Shown: piece by piece, positions 24,934 through 32,907 of the stretch
Numbering within the stretch: position 1 is the first letter of the stretch
Layout of the letters: each line of letters begins with the position of its first letter
From: Polynucleobacter sp. JS-JIR-5-A7
GTDB lineage: Bacteria > Pseudomonadota > Gammaproteobacteria > Burkholderiales > Burkholderiaceae
Reading direction: 5' to 3'
Length of the DNA stretch: 64,000 nucleotides
NCBI RefSeq assembly: GCF_018687935.1
Contig: NZ_CP061308.1
Coordinates: forward strand, 1,358,048-1,422,047
Notes under the pieces: generated by a model
What the model saw: only the letters and a program-made list of their open reading frames with translations
Told to the model about the DNA's origin: nothing
Databases searched by the model: none
Translations under genes and position numbers: made by a program

Positions 24934-24948
24934 TTGCTTCTTAGTTGA
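24919..24948. repeat. 11-base tandem repeat over the selD stop
   Basis: Three direct units TTAGTTGTTTC, TTAGTTGCTTC and the partial TTAGTTGA run through 24919-24948. The selD stop TAG lies in the second unit. The third unit supplies the TAA stop of the convergent cupin gene on the other strand. This probably arose by slippage. Confidence 0.75.
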
Positions 24949-25216
24949 CCGTTTGGCGAGACGCTAAATACTTTACGCCTTGTGGCCCATAGCGCTCTGC
25001 ATGTTCTTGTTCAAAGGCTAGCTGAAAGACATCGCCTACTTCGTATTTTTTTGTCTCACCTGCGATATCAATCTCGATATACCCATCTAAGATCAATGCT
25101 TGTACCGAAAATGGATGGGTGTGATTGCCTAGTTGACCATTAGGAGGTTGTTGTACTTCCATTGGCGTGGGATACCCCGCCTTTTTGAGTTGCTGTAAAA
25201 ATTGGGCTTGGTTCAT
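24941..25216 (-). CDS. Small cupin-domain protein
   Basis: A 91-residue single-cupin protein. The NHTHPFSVQALILDGYIEIDI region (about 31-51) carries the two-His part of cupin motif 1, and YEVGDVFQL leads into HAERYGPQG, motif 2. The His residues could bind a metal. The start is placed at ATG 25216, where the cupin-like sequence begins; an ATG at 25258 would add 14 uncharacteristic residues. It converges with selD and diverges from the DUF1330-like gene. Function unknown. Confidence 0.72.
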   Translation of the reverse strand: MNQAQFLQQLKKAGYPTPMEVQQPPNGQLGNHTHPFSVQALILDGYIEIDIAGETKKYEVGDVFQLAFEQEHAERYGPQGVKYLASRQTVN

Positions 25217-25280
25217 GCTTTTACTATAGCGCGGATATACACTGCTGACATCAGTCATTTAAAGCAAAAAACGAGGATAT

Positions 25281-25574
25281 ATGGCAGTCAAAGTCATCGG
25301 ATTAATGGAGCTCAGTGATCAAACTGCCTTTGAGCAATACCGCAGTCAGGTAGGTAAAACCGTGGAGCAGTACAAAGGCAGTATTGAGCACCGTGGCGAG
25401 ATCACCGAAGTGTTTTGGAATGAATTATCCATTCAAGCCTTTAGCGCATTTGTAGAGTTGCATTTCCCCAGCAAGGAAGATGCGCATACCTGGGCTAATA
25501 GCCCTGAATACCAATCTCTTGTCGCTATTCGCAAGCAAGCAATGCGACTTACCCTCTTTGGTGTGGCGATCTAA
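25281..25574 (+). CDS. DUF1330-like dimeric alpha+beta barrel protein
   Basis: A 97-residue cytosolic protein with the DUF1330/ferredoxin-like pattern: strand VKVIGLMEL, helix TAFEQYRSQVGKTVEQYKG, then FPSKEDAHTWANSPEYQSLVAIRKQA, the conserved SPEYQ-x-L-x-x-x-R turn. Such proteins form dimers with a small hydrophobic pocket; no reaction is known. GAGGA precedes the ATG. A bidirectional terminator separates it from the convergent small basic protein. Confidence 0.8.
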   Translation: MAVKVIGLMELSDQTAFEQYRSQVGKTVEQYKGSIEHRGEITEVFWNELSIQAFSAFVELHFPSKEDAHTWANSPEYQSLVAIRKQAMRLTLFGVAI

Positions 25575-25579
25575 AAGAA

Positions 25580-25606
25580 AAAGCCTAGTGGATTAGACTA
25601 GGCTTT
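25580..25606. terminator. Bidirectional terminator
   Basis: Ten-base arms AAAGCCTAGT / ACTAGGCTTT with a seven-base loop and flanking A and T runs lie between the convergent DUF1330-like gene and the 25628-25816 gene. Confidence 0.88.
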
Positions 25607-25627
25607 TAGATCAATTGGGGGTAAGAA

Positions 25628-25816
25628 TTACTTCTTAGCTTCCATTGCTTCTTTTGTAGCGGTAATTTCTTTACGACGCTCCTTACAAGCACCAGCGATT
25701 TCTTGCAAGGCTTTACGAGCGCGAGCTGCAGATGCCTTAATACCTTTTTCAATAAATTTTTCGTTCTCAGCTTTGTATGTTTCGAAAGCAGCTAACAATG
25801 TATCGTGTTGTGACAT
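25628..25816 (-). CDS. Small basic helical protein, possibly histone H1/Hc1-like
   Basis: A 62-residue Lys/Ala-rich, wholly helical protein with the core ENEKFIEKGIKASAARARKAL. This pattern is seen in short histone-H1-like (Hc1-type) nucleoid proteins of betaproteobacteria, though I assign it by resemblance only. The start ATG at 25816 has GGGAG at ideal distance; the in-frame ATG four codons upstream lies across that site and is rejected. Expected role is DNA compaction. It could equally be another small coiled-coil protein. Confidence 0.6.
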   Translation of the reverse strand: MSQHDTLLAAFETYKAENEKFIEKGIKASAARARKALQEIAGACKERRKEITATKEAMEAKK

Positions 25817-25975
25817 CTTGTCTCCCATTCATCAAATAAATATTCATACCAACAACGAAGTCAGTATATCCCCATAAAAAGCACTAAAAATGGCGATTTT
25901 TATCAGGGATAACTCTTAGAGGCAGTCATTCAGCCAAAATGCTTTAATCAGACAAAATATCCTGGAGACATCAAA

Positions 25976-26959
25976 ATGCTCAGAAAAATCCTAGTTTTAG
26001 CAACTGCCAGCCTGCTCTCCCTTGTCACCTTGATGGCAAGTGCTCAAAACACCTCCTGGCCCGCCCCAAACAAGCCCATCACCTTTATTAACCCCTTCCC
26101 CCCAGGCGGCGCTGTAGATGCCTTTGGGCGCCCTTTGGCCAAACAGCTTTCTACCCAGCTCAATGATTCCATCGTGGTAGATAACCGCGGCGGGGCAGGC
26201 GGCACCCTGGGTGCTGGCGTTGCAGCAAAAATGGCTCCTGATGGATATACCTGGCTTCTTGGTGCAGTGCATCACTCGATTGCACCCAGCATGTACCCCA
26301 ACCTGCCTTATGACATTACCAAAGACTTTGAGCCCATTGCCATCATCGGCAGCGTTCCCCATGTGGTCGTCGTCAACCCTAGTAAGTTTCCAAAAAATGA
26401 TTTGAAATCCATCATTGAAGAAATTCGTAAGCATCCTGGCAAATACAACTATGCATCGACAGGCAACGGCACATCACAACACTTAGCTGGTGAGCTGTTT
26501 AAGATGCAAAACAAATTATTCATCACCCACATTCCCTATCGTGGCACTGGTCCAGCATTACAAGATTTAGTTGCCGGTCAAGTCGATATGATGTTTGACA
26601 CCCTAGCAGGTGCAGCACCGTTTATTAAAAGCGGTCAACTTATTGCTGTCGCGGTTGCAAGTAATCAACGCAACCCTGCTTTTCCAAATGTACCTACCGC
26701 ACAAGAATTGGGTATCAATAATTTTGTAGTCTCGAGCTGGTATGCCATGTGGGCAATTAAAGGCACGCCCAAAGAGATTGTCGATAAGATGAGTGCAGAA
26801 GTGCAAAGCGCGCTTGCCTCACCTGAGATTAAAGAGCGCTGGGCTGGTATGGGCGCTACCGTACCAAAAATGAGCCGCCCTGAATTAGCCAATTACATCA
26901 ACCAAGAGATTGTGCGCTGGAGCGAAGTAGTTAAAAAGTCCGGCGCTAAATTAGATTAA
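25976..26959 (+). CDS. Bug family solute-binding protein 5
   Basis: TctC/Bug periplasmic binder, 327 residues. Signal peptide ending ASAQ (about 24), ligand loop PFPPGGAVD (40-48), NRGGAGGTLGAGVAAKMAPDGYT, HIPYRGTGP, VPTAQELGI. GGAG lies upstream of the ATG. It is followed 19 bases later by a four-domain rhodanese gene on the same strand, an unusual pairing that suggests a sulfur-containing carboxylate ligand (inference). Confidence 0.9.
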   Translation: MLRKILVLATASLLSLVTLMASAQNTSWPAPNKPITFINPFPPGGAVDAFGRPLAKQLSTQLNDSIVVDNRGGAGGTLGAGVAAKMAPDGYTWLLGAVHHSIAPSMYPNLPYDITKDFEPIAIIGSVPHVVVVNPSKFPKNDLKSIIEEIRKHPGKYNYASTGNGTSQHLAGELFKMQNKLFITHIPYRGTGPALQDLVAGQVDMMFDTLAGAAPFIKSGQLIAVAVASNQRNPAFPNVPTAQELGINNFVVSSWYAMWAIKGTPKEIVDKMSAEVQSALASPEIKERWAGMGATVPKMSRPELANYINQEIVRWSEVVKKSGAKLD

Positions 26960-26978
26960 TCAAAACAGTAGAGACAAT

Positions 26979-28568
26979 ATGAGCATTCCAGTAAAACATT
27001 ATTCCTTTGTACGCAATAAGCTTTTAAACAAAGAGGAAATTGCTTTTTTAGATGTCCGTGAAGAAGACCCACATGCACGCGAGCATCCTTTATTCGCTGC
27101 CAACTTACCACTCTCTCGTATTGAGATAGATGCTTACGGAAAACTACCAAACACAAATATTCCGATTGTGACGCTCGATGATGGCGAGGGCTATGCAGAG
27201 TTGGCTGCACAACGCTTACTGTCATTAGGTTTTAGCGATGTATCTGTATTTGAGGGTGGTGTGCAAGCTTGGAAAGCTGCAGATGGCGAAGTCTTTAAGG
27301 ATGTAAACGTACCCAGTAAATCTTTTGGTGAGTTGGTAGAATCAAAGCGCCATACCCCATCCCTCTCTGCCCAAGAAGTAAAACAGCTCATCGACAATCA
27401 AGCAGATGTCGTCGTAGTAGACGTGCGTCGCTTTGATGAATACAACACCATGAGTATCCCTACTGGCATCAGCGTACCAGGCGCTGAGTTGGTTCTTCGT
27501 TTACCAGAGTTAGCACCCAATCCCAAAACCAAGATCATCGTCAACTGCGCCGGCAGAACTCGCAGCATCATCGGCACACAATCACTCATCAATGCGGGCA
27601 TCCCCAATGAAGTCAATGCACTACGCAATGGTACGATTGGCTGGACTCTAGCGGGACAAGAACTGGACAAGGGTCAAACTCGCAAATTTAAAGATGTGAG
27701 CCAAGGCACTACCAGCGAAGCAGCGCAGCGGGCACGCAGGGTGGCTGATCGCGCTGGTGTGAAACGCGCCACTCTAGCTGATGTAGATCAGTGGAAATCT
27801 CAGAGTGAGCGGACAACTTATTTCTTTGATACTCGCACCCCAGAAGAATATGAATCTGGCCACCTTCCAGGATTTCGCTCGGTACCTGGTGGGCAACTTG
27901 TTCAAGAAACAGAAATGATTGCTCCAGTGCGCGGCGCACGCATTGTCTTAGTAGACCCTAGCGGTGGCAGCGTTCGAGCCAATATGCCTGCCTCTTGGTT
28001 AGCACAAATGGCTTGGGAGGTTTATGTTCTCGATGATGTCAGCACTGCCGCCCTCACTGAGAAAGGTCCATGGCAGCCACCTTTACCAAACCTTCCTCAA
28101 GTGAAGATGGTTGATGCAATCACTTTAGCGAACTGGCTGAAAGCAGATAGCAATACGATTGCGGTAGATTTCAGTACACACGCCAATTATGTCAAGGGTC
28201 ACATCCCTGGTAGCTGGTATGCCCTGCGCTCTCAATTGGCGGATGCGATGCAAAAGATTCCCAAAGCCAATCGTTATGTTCTTACCAGCGCACCTGCAGA
28301 GTTAAGTCTATTTGTTGCTCAAGAATTTCAGGTGCTGACTAGCGCAGAAGTATTCGCTCTAGAAGGTGGCAATGCCGCATGGATTAGCGCTGGCTTAGAG
28401 CTAGAGAAAGGTCCCAGCCATCTAGCTTCCCCACCACTAGATCGCTACAAACGTCCGTATGAAGGAACGAGCGTAGATCCTGCAGCAATGCAGGCCTACC
28501 TCAATTGGGAGTTTGGTTTAGTGGAACAACTGGGCAAAGATGGAACCCATCACTTCTGGGTTCTTTAG
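26979..28568 (+). CDS. Four-domain rhodanese-like sulfurtransferase
   Basis: A 529-residue cytosolic protein made of four rhodanese-homology domains in tandem (about 6-110, 126-232, 262-370, 378-475) plus a 50-residue tail with GTSVDPAAMQAYLNWE. Only domain 2 has the catalytic cysteine, Cys190 in NCAGRTRS. The equivalent loops of domains 1, 3 and 4 have Asp, Pro/Ser and Ser/Ala. The conserved domain-start motif VDVR/FDTRTPEEYESGHLPG is seen in 2 and 3. Active rhodanese transfers sulfane sulfur. It probably forms a transcript with the Bug 5 gene. It is not SelU, which has one rhodanese domain and a P-loop. Confidence 0.88.
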   Translation: MSIPVKHYSFVRNKLLNKEEIAFLDVREEDPHAREHPLFAANLPLSRIEIDAYGKLPNTNIPIVTLDDGEGYAELAAQRLLSLGFSDVSVFEGGVQAWKAADGEVFKDVNVPSKSFGELVESKRHTPSLSAQEVKQLIDNQADVVVVDVRRFDEYNTMSIPTGISVPGAELVLRLPELAPNPKTKIIVNCAGRTRSIIGTQSLINAGIPNEVNALRNGTIGWTLAGQELDKGQTRKFKDVSQGTTSEAAQRARRVADRAGVKRATLADVDQWKSQSERTTYFFDTRTPEEYESGHLPGFRSVPGGQLVQETEMIAPVRGARIVLVDPSGGSVRANMPASWLAQMAWEVYVLDDVSTAALTEKGPWQPPLPNLPQVKMVDAITLANWLKADSNTIAVDFSTHANYVKGHIPGSWYALRSQLADAMQKIPKANRYVLTSAPAELSLFVAQEFQVLTSAEVFALEGGNAAWISAGLELEKGPSHLASPPLDRYKRPYEGTSVDPAAMQAYLNWEFGLVEQLGKDGTHHFWVL

Positions 28569-28575
28569 CAATGAA

Positions 28576-29376
28576 TCAAACTACCTTGATCACCAAATCG
28601 GGTAGTCGATCAATCGTGCAGCGGATCACATCCCCTTTGACTACTGGACCTACATTTTCTGGGGTTCCTGAATAAATAATATCCCCAGGAAAGATCTCAT
28701 TCGCTTCAGATAACTTGGCGATCTGCTCTGCTACTGACCAAATCATTTGATTGAGGTCTGCACTTTGCTTGGTTACGCCGTTGACCGATAGGGTAATTTT
28801 CCCACTCTGAAAATGCCCCACTTGCGCCACAGGAAAGATCGGGCCAATAGGAGCAGAATAGTCAAAAGACTTACCAATTTCCCAAGGCTTTTTTTGATCC
28901 CCCATAAAACGCTGTAGATCTCTTCGAGTCATATCCAGACCCAAGGCATATCCATATACATGCTCTAGCGCTTTTTCTACTGGAATATTCTTGCCACCCT
29001 TGCTGATTGCAGCGACTAACTCAACTTCATAGTGATAGTTTTTAGTCAAGCTTGGGTAGGGATGATCGACGATTTTATTGGGAGCCACAAATTGAATGGC
29101 ATCAGTTGGTTTTTGAAAAAAGAATGGCGGCTCTCGAGTGGGGTCAGAACCCATTTCTCTAGCATGAGCGGCATAATTTCGACCAATACAATAAATACGT
29201 CTGACAGGAAACTCTTCTGCACTGCCAGCGATGGGAACATAAGTTTGCCCAACGATAAATGGAGTTTTGATAGAAGCCGCCTGGGTCTGACCTGAGACTG
29301 CCGCCGTTGTGAAGGCAGCAGCACCAAGGCTTATTTTGAGGGCACTACGACGACTCATATTTTTATTGATACTCAT
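28576..29376 (-). CDS. Second Tat-exported fumarylacetoacetate hydrolase-family protein
   Basis: A 266-residue FAH enzyme with a twin-arginine signal (MSRRSALKI, 7-15; cleavage about TQA, 31-33). The catalytic part IYCIGRNYAAHAREMG (61-76), Glu117/Glu119 (HYEVEL) and Asp148 (GLDMTRRDL) are intact, and GDIIYSGTPENVGPV is present. The domain is visibly the same type as the cytosolic enzyme at 5603-6295 (both have AHAREMG, REPPFFF and DMTRRDLQ), so it looks like an exported paralogue. The start ATG at 29376 has GGAGAC upstream; an earlier ATG at 29406 lies before that site. It converges with the rhodanese gene. Confidence 0.87.
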   Translation of the reverse strand: MSINKNMSRRSALKISLGAAAFTTAAVSGQTQAASIKTPFIVGQTYVPIAGSAEEFPVRRIYCIGRNYAAHAREMGSDPTREPPFFFQKPTDAIQFVAPNKIVDHPYPSLTKNYHYEVELVAAISKGGKNIPVEKALEHVYGYALGLDMTRRDLQRFMGDQKKPWEIGKSFDYSAPIGPIFPVAQVGHFQSGKITLSVNGVTKQSADLNQMIWSVAEQIAKLSEANEIFPGDIIYSGTPENVGPVVKGDVIRCTIDRLPDLVIKVV

Positions 29377-29461
29377 GTTGTCTCCACTATCAAATAGATT
29401 GCACAATCTTAATACTAATTTAAAGAGTGAATGAAGTCATAAATCAGGGTAAGCTAGCGCC

Positions 29462-29773
29462 ATGAACTCTGCTAAAAAAGTACTTCATGCCCAGCTGCTC
29501 ATTGTGATATTGGCCTTACTTAGTGGGTGCGACAGAGAAACCTATACGACTTGGACTTGTCATTCCGCCAGCGAAACCAAAATCCCCATGGTGCTTCGTA
29601 AAGCACAAATGGAGTTTAAAGGGGGCAAGCTTGATTACTGTGGCAGCCTAGGTAATCTCAGCTATTTTGCTCAACAATGTCCCGCTCAAATTGAGCAATC
29701 AGGAACATTATTTACACCCTCCACTGGCCTACTTATTATGAATGGTCAAGAGTATCAATGCTCAGCTCTCTAG
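29462..29773 (+). CDS. Small lipoprotein of unknown function
   Basis: A 103-residue protein with a lipobox LLSGC (Cys at about 23), then CDRETYTTWTCHS and four further cysteines that could form disulphides in the periplasm. No family is recognised. It lies 12 bases upstream of the Trp-rich TIGR02450-type gene, so the two may be co-transcribed. Divergent from the Tat-exported FAH. Confidence 0.65.
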   Translation: MNSAKKVLHAQLLIVILALLSGCDRETYTTWTCHSASETKIPMVLRKAQMEFKGGKLDYCGSLGNLSYFAQQCPAQIEQSGTLFTPSTGLLIMNGQEYQCSAL

Positions 29774-29785
29774 GTAGCATTTCAG

Positions 29786-30007
29786 ATGAATAAACTGAGT
29801 CCCAAGAAACTGCTACTCACTAAGTGGACTGCAGTAAAGCCGATTGCCAAACAAAAGCATTTTCTAGTGAGCAAGGTCATTCTTCCCGAACCCCCTAATG
29901 AAAAAATAGAGTTCGTCGAGATTGAGGCCGTCTATAGCAAGAAGACGACACAGATTGCTTGGCGTGACCTCACTAATAGTGAGCTATGGGTACAAGGCTG
30001 GAAATAA
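29786..30007 (+). CDS. TIGR02450-type Trp-rich small protein
   Basis: A 73-residue cytosolic protein with the marks of the TIGR02450 Trp-rich family: NKLSPKKLLLTKWTAVKP at the start, KHFLVSKV in the middle and ending WRDLTNSELWVQGWK. The family has no known function. It ends just before a strong terminator shared with the convergent phasin gene. Confidence 0.8.
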   Translation: MNKLSPKKLLLTKWTAVKPIAKQKHFLVSKVILPEPPNEKIEFVEIEAVYSKKTTQIAWRDLTNSELWVQGWK

Positions 30008-30012
30008 AAAAA

Positions 30013-30033
30013 CCGCCTCAACAATTGAGGCGG
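30013..30033. terminator. Bidirectional terminator
   Basis: A nine-base stem CCGCCTCAA / TTGAGGCGG with a three-base loop and an A-rich 5' flank lies between the convergent Trp-rich and phasin genes. The A run upstream gives a U-tract for the minus-strand transcript. Confidence 0.85.
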
Positions 30034-30056
30034 CTCTTTGGCTAATATACGGAGAA

Positions 30057-30584
30057 TTAGTCAGACTTTTTCTTCGATGATGGTGTTTTCTTAACCAATT
30101 CATCAATATTTTTTTCTGCAGCATCCGCAACTTCATTCACAATACGGCGCCCTTCTTTAAACATATTCTGACCAGTAGTAGACATTTCGTGAACCACTTT
30201 AGATAACTTGTCGGCATGTGCTGGCATTTTATTTTCAGCATCTTCAAGCCAAGTTACCAGTGATGCGCGTACTTTTTCAAGATGCTTCTCTGTTTCATCA
30301 GCAGCACCCTCACTCAAGTCTTTCAAGACAGCTTTCACTTTCTTTTGGTAAGCGTTCGCCCGTTTAGCAGCTTCTTTTGTTGCTTCATCTTGCAAATCCT
30401 TCAACTTCGCCAAATCATTTTTAGCGGCAGATTTTGCACTATCTAAAGCATTCTTCATGCCCCACTCAATCTCAGCTAAGTGATGTTCACTCAATTTTTT
30501 TGCAGCCTCTAGCAAAGTATGTGAATAATCAAATAATTCTTTGGCTTTTTCACGTTGCCATTTTTGCAGTTCTTGTGCATCCAT
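30057..30584 (-). CDS. Phasin family protein
   Basis: A 175-residue, almost wholly helical protein rich in Lys, Glu and Ala. The central heptad-like region (about 10-130) and basic tail KKTPSSKKKSD resemble phasins, which coat polyhydroxyalkanoate granules. Aromatic residues are few (Trp near 9, 41 and 113). AGGAG lies upstream of the ATG. The presence of 3-hydroxybutyrate dehydrogenase at 57475-58251 fits PHB metabolism. A generic coiled-coil stress protein cannot be excluded. Confidence 0.72.
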   Translation of the reverse strand: MDAQELQKWQREKAKELFDYSHTLLEAAKKLSEHHLAEIEWGMKNALDSAKSAAKNDLAKLKDLQDEATKEAAKRANAYQKKVKAVLKDLSEGAADETEKHLEKVRASLVTWLEDAENKMPAHADKLSKVVHEMSTTGQNMFKEGRRIVNEVADAAEKNIDELVKKTPSSKKKSD

Positions 30585-30693
30585 TTTTTAACTCCTATCA
30601 ATATGGGGTTTATCAAATCTCTCATATCCACTCTATACCGAAATTGGCAGACTGCCAATTCCTTCTAATTTATGGCATTAAAATGACAATACC

Positions 30694-31080
30694 ATGGAAA
30701 AACACAGTATTTATGAGGCCATTGGGGGCATCGATAAGGTAGATGAATTGGTCGATCGTTTCTATGATCTCATGGCACTAGAACCCCAGTTTGCCGAGCT
30801 TCAGGCTATCCATCCACCAGATTCAACCAGCTCTCGAGAAAAGCTTAAGTTCTTCCTCACAGGCTGGATGGGCGGACCTGACATTTATTCACCCAAATAT
30901 GGGCACCCTATGCTGCGTGCTCGTCATCTGCATTTTAAGATTGGCATCCTAGAGCGCAACCAATGGCTAGCATGTATGTATCGTGCGCTTGAAGAGTGTG
31001 GCATTGACGGTAATATTGCCAAGCAACTAGAAGAATCCCTCTTCAATACTGCCGATTGGATGAGAAATCAGCCCAACTAG
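30694..31080 (+). CDS. Group II truncated haemoglobin
   Basis: A 128-residue 2-on-2 globin that binds haem and O2/NO in the cytoplasm. Visible marks: IYEAIGG start, B-helix Tyr24 (RFYDLM), GGP and SPKYGHPMLRARH with the proximal His78 of helix F, and the conserved Trp in ERNQWLACM (helix G). This is the trHbO/group II pattern. Likely roles are oxygen or nitric-oxide handling. It diverges from the phasin gene and converges with Bug 6, with six bases between stops. Confidence 0.92.
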   Translation: MEKHSIYEAIGGIDKVDELVDRFYDLMALEPQFAELQAIHPPDSTSSREKLKFFLTGWMGGPDIYSPKYGHPMLRARHLHFKIGILERNQWLACMYRALEECGIDGNIAKQLEESLFNTADWMRNQPN

Positions 31081-31086
31081 TTAGAC

Positions 31087-32064
31087 TCAATCTAATTTTG
31101 CACCTGCTTGTTTTACTGCTTTTGCCCAACGCGGCATTTCAGCAGCAAGGAACTTTGTAAATTGATCGGCATTGAGATAAGCAGGATCTGCGCCTTGTTC
31201 AATCATTTTTTTCTGAATATCTGGAGACTCTAAAGTCTCTTTAAATGCTTGACTCAATTTATTAGTGATATCGAGCGACGTTCCTTTAGGAGCAAGAATT
31301 CCATAAAAGCCCACCACCTCCAAATTGGCAACGCCCGTTTCCAATACAGTCGGCGTATTCGGTAGAGCAGGATTGCGTTTAGCACTTGTAACTGCTAATG
31401 CTTTAACCTTGCCTTGCTTCGCATAGTTGGCTGCTTGAGGTACAGACTCTGCCATAAATTGCACGTGTCCTGCTATCAAGTCTGTAAAAGCCGGGGCGCT
31501 GCCCTTAAAAGGAATGTGCACCATAAAAATACCCGTCTCACTTTTCAGCATTTCGGGTACTAAATGAGAAATTCCACCATTGCCAGCTGAACCATAGTTG
31601 AGCTTTCCGGGATTGGCTTTGGCATAAGCTATAAATTCTTTTAAGGTATTTGCACTCACCTCTTTATTCACAATCAATGCAAGCGGTTGCTGCGCTGTTC
31701 TCGCAATAGGCTGAAAATCTTTTAAGGTGTCATATGGTGACTTTGTATAAATTGCTGGATTAATCACCATCGTTCCAGTGTTTGCTAGCAATACGGTATA
31801 GCCATCAGCAGGAGACTGCATGACAAATTGTGCGCCAACCGCACCACCGGCGCCCGCTTTGTAATCGACAATCACCGGCTGGCCTAATACGGATTGCAAC
31901 TTATCGCTGAGCAATCGAATATGGGCATCTAAAGGGCCTCCCGCTGGAAAGCCAATAATGATCTTGATGGGTTTATCGGGATATGCTGCGTACGCCACCC
32001 CACTAGACAATCCTAGGGCAATACTCAACAACAATATCCTGATAATTAGTATGGGCTTAGGCAT
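31087..32064 (-). CDS. Bug family solute-binding protein 6
   Basis: TctC/Bug periplasmic binder, 325 residues, signal peptide ending AYAA (about 27). The ligand loop reads GFPAGGPLD (38-46), where several paralogues have PFPPGG, so specificity may differ. DYKAGAGGAVGAQFVMQSPADGYTVLL, HIPFKGSAP and TPTVLETGV follow. It is a single gene, convergent with the globin and divergent from terC with about 60 bases between. Ligand unknown. Confidence 0.9.
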   Translation of the reverse strand: MPKPILIIRILLLSIALGLSSGVAYAAYPDKPIKIIIGFPAGGPLDAHIRLLSDKLQSVLGQPVIVDYKAGAGGAVGAQFVMQSPADGYTVLLANTGTMVINPAIYTKSPYDTLKDFQPIARTAQQPLALIVNKEVSANTLKEFIAYAKANPGKLNYGSAGNGGISHLVPEMLKSETGIFMVHIPFKGSAPAFTDLIAGHVQFMAESVPQAANYAKQGKVKALAVTSAKRNPALPNTPTVLETGVANLEVVGFYGILAPKGTSLDITNKLSQAFKETLESPDIQKKMIEQGADPAYLNADQFTKFLAAEMPRWAKAVKQAGAKLD

Positions 32065-32127
32065 TAATGGGTACTTTTCTTTGACTTCGATACACTTTAC
32101 CTTAAAGTCAATTTAGAGAAATAAGCA

Positions 32128-32895
32128 ATGATCGAAAGCGCCCTGCAATTATTAAGTGACCCCAATGCTTGGATCGCTTTTTTAACACTCTCCGCCCTGG
32201 AAATTGTTCTGGGGATAGACAACATTATTTTTATTAGCGTCATTGCCAATAGACTGCCAATAGAAATTCGGGAAAAAGTACGTCGCTTTGGCCTGTTCTT
32301 TGCTTTAGCCACCCGCATCTTATTATTACTCAGCCTGACTTGGGTAATGAGTCTTACCACCCCACTCTTCACATTGTTAGATCATTCTATTAGCGGTCGT
32401 GATCTCATCCTATTGCTGGGTGGATTCTTTTTAATCTGGAAAGCATCGAAAGAAATCTACGTTGAAGTAGAAGTGGGCGAACACGATGCACAAATTGAAA
32501 ATGTCGATAGCGCTACGGTCAAAAAGTCGATTCCCGCTCTATTTCTTAGCTCTGTATTACAGATCGGCTTACTCGATATTATCTTCTCGCTCGACAGTGT
32601 GATTACGGCAGTAGGTATGGTCGATGAAATCAGCGTCATGATTGCGGCCGTGATTGCTTCGATTCTCATTATGCTGATTGCTGCCAAGCCAATTGGCGAC
32701 TTTGTACAACGTCACCCTTCTATCAAGGTCTTAGCCCTCTCCTTCTTGACGGTGGTTGGCGTGGTACTGATTGCAGAAGGTATGGGTATGCATATTCCTA
32801 AGGGCTATGTATATGTTGCGATGGGATTCTCCCTCACCGTTGAGTTATTGAATATTCGCTCGCGTGAGAAGAAAAAACTCAAGAAAAGTCATTAG
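32128..32895 (+). CDS. TerC family integral membrane protein
   Basis: A 255-residue inner-membrane protein with about seven helices of the TerC/Alx family, implicated in manganese export and metal or tellurium resistance. The two conserved acidic membrane motifs are EIVLGIDNIIF (about 25-35) and DIIFSLDSVITAVG (about 151-164). A soluble loop (105-135) is charged. The gap upstream is too short for a full yybP-ykoY manganese riboswitch. It converges with the BaiN-like gene. Confidence 0.92.
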   Translation: MIESALQLLSDPNAWIAFLTLSALEIVLGIDNIIFISVIANRLPIEIREKVRRFGLFFALATRILLLLSLTWVMSLTTPLFTLLDHSISGRDLILLLGGFFLIWKASKEIYVEVEVGEHDAQIENVDSATVKKSIPALFLSSVLQIGLLDIIFSLDSVITAVGMVDEISVMIAAVIASILIMLIAAKPIGDFVQRHPSIKVLALSFLTVVGVVLIAEGMGMHIPKGYVYVAMGFSLTVELLNIRSREKKKLKKSH

Positions 32896-32907
32896 TACTG
32901 GGGCTAC

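Noticed and set aside
25997..26434. 145-residue minus-strand ORF inside Bug 5
   Set aside because: Shadow of the binding-protein gene; no ribosome site or family resemblance.
26979..28568. tRNA 2-selenouridine synthase SelU, considered because selD lies 2 kb upstream
   Set aside because: SelU has one rhodanese domain followed by a P-loop; this protein has four rhodanese domains and no Walker A.
32065..32127. Manganese (yybP-ykoY) riboswitch upstream of terC
   Set aside because: Only about 60 bases separate the divergent genes and the conserved loops of the riboswitch are not visible.
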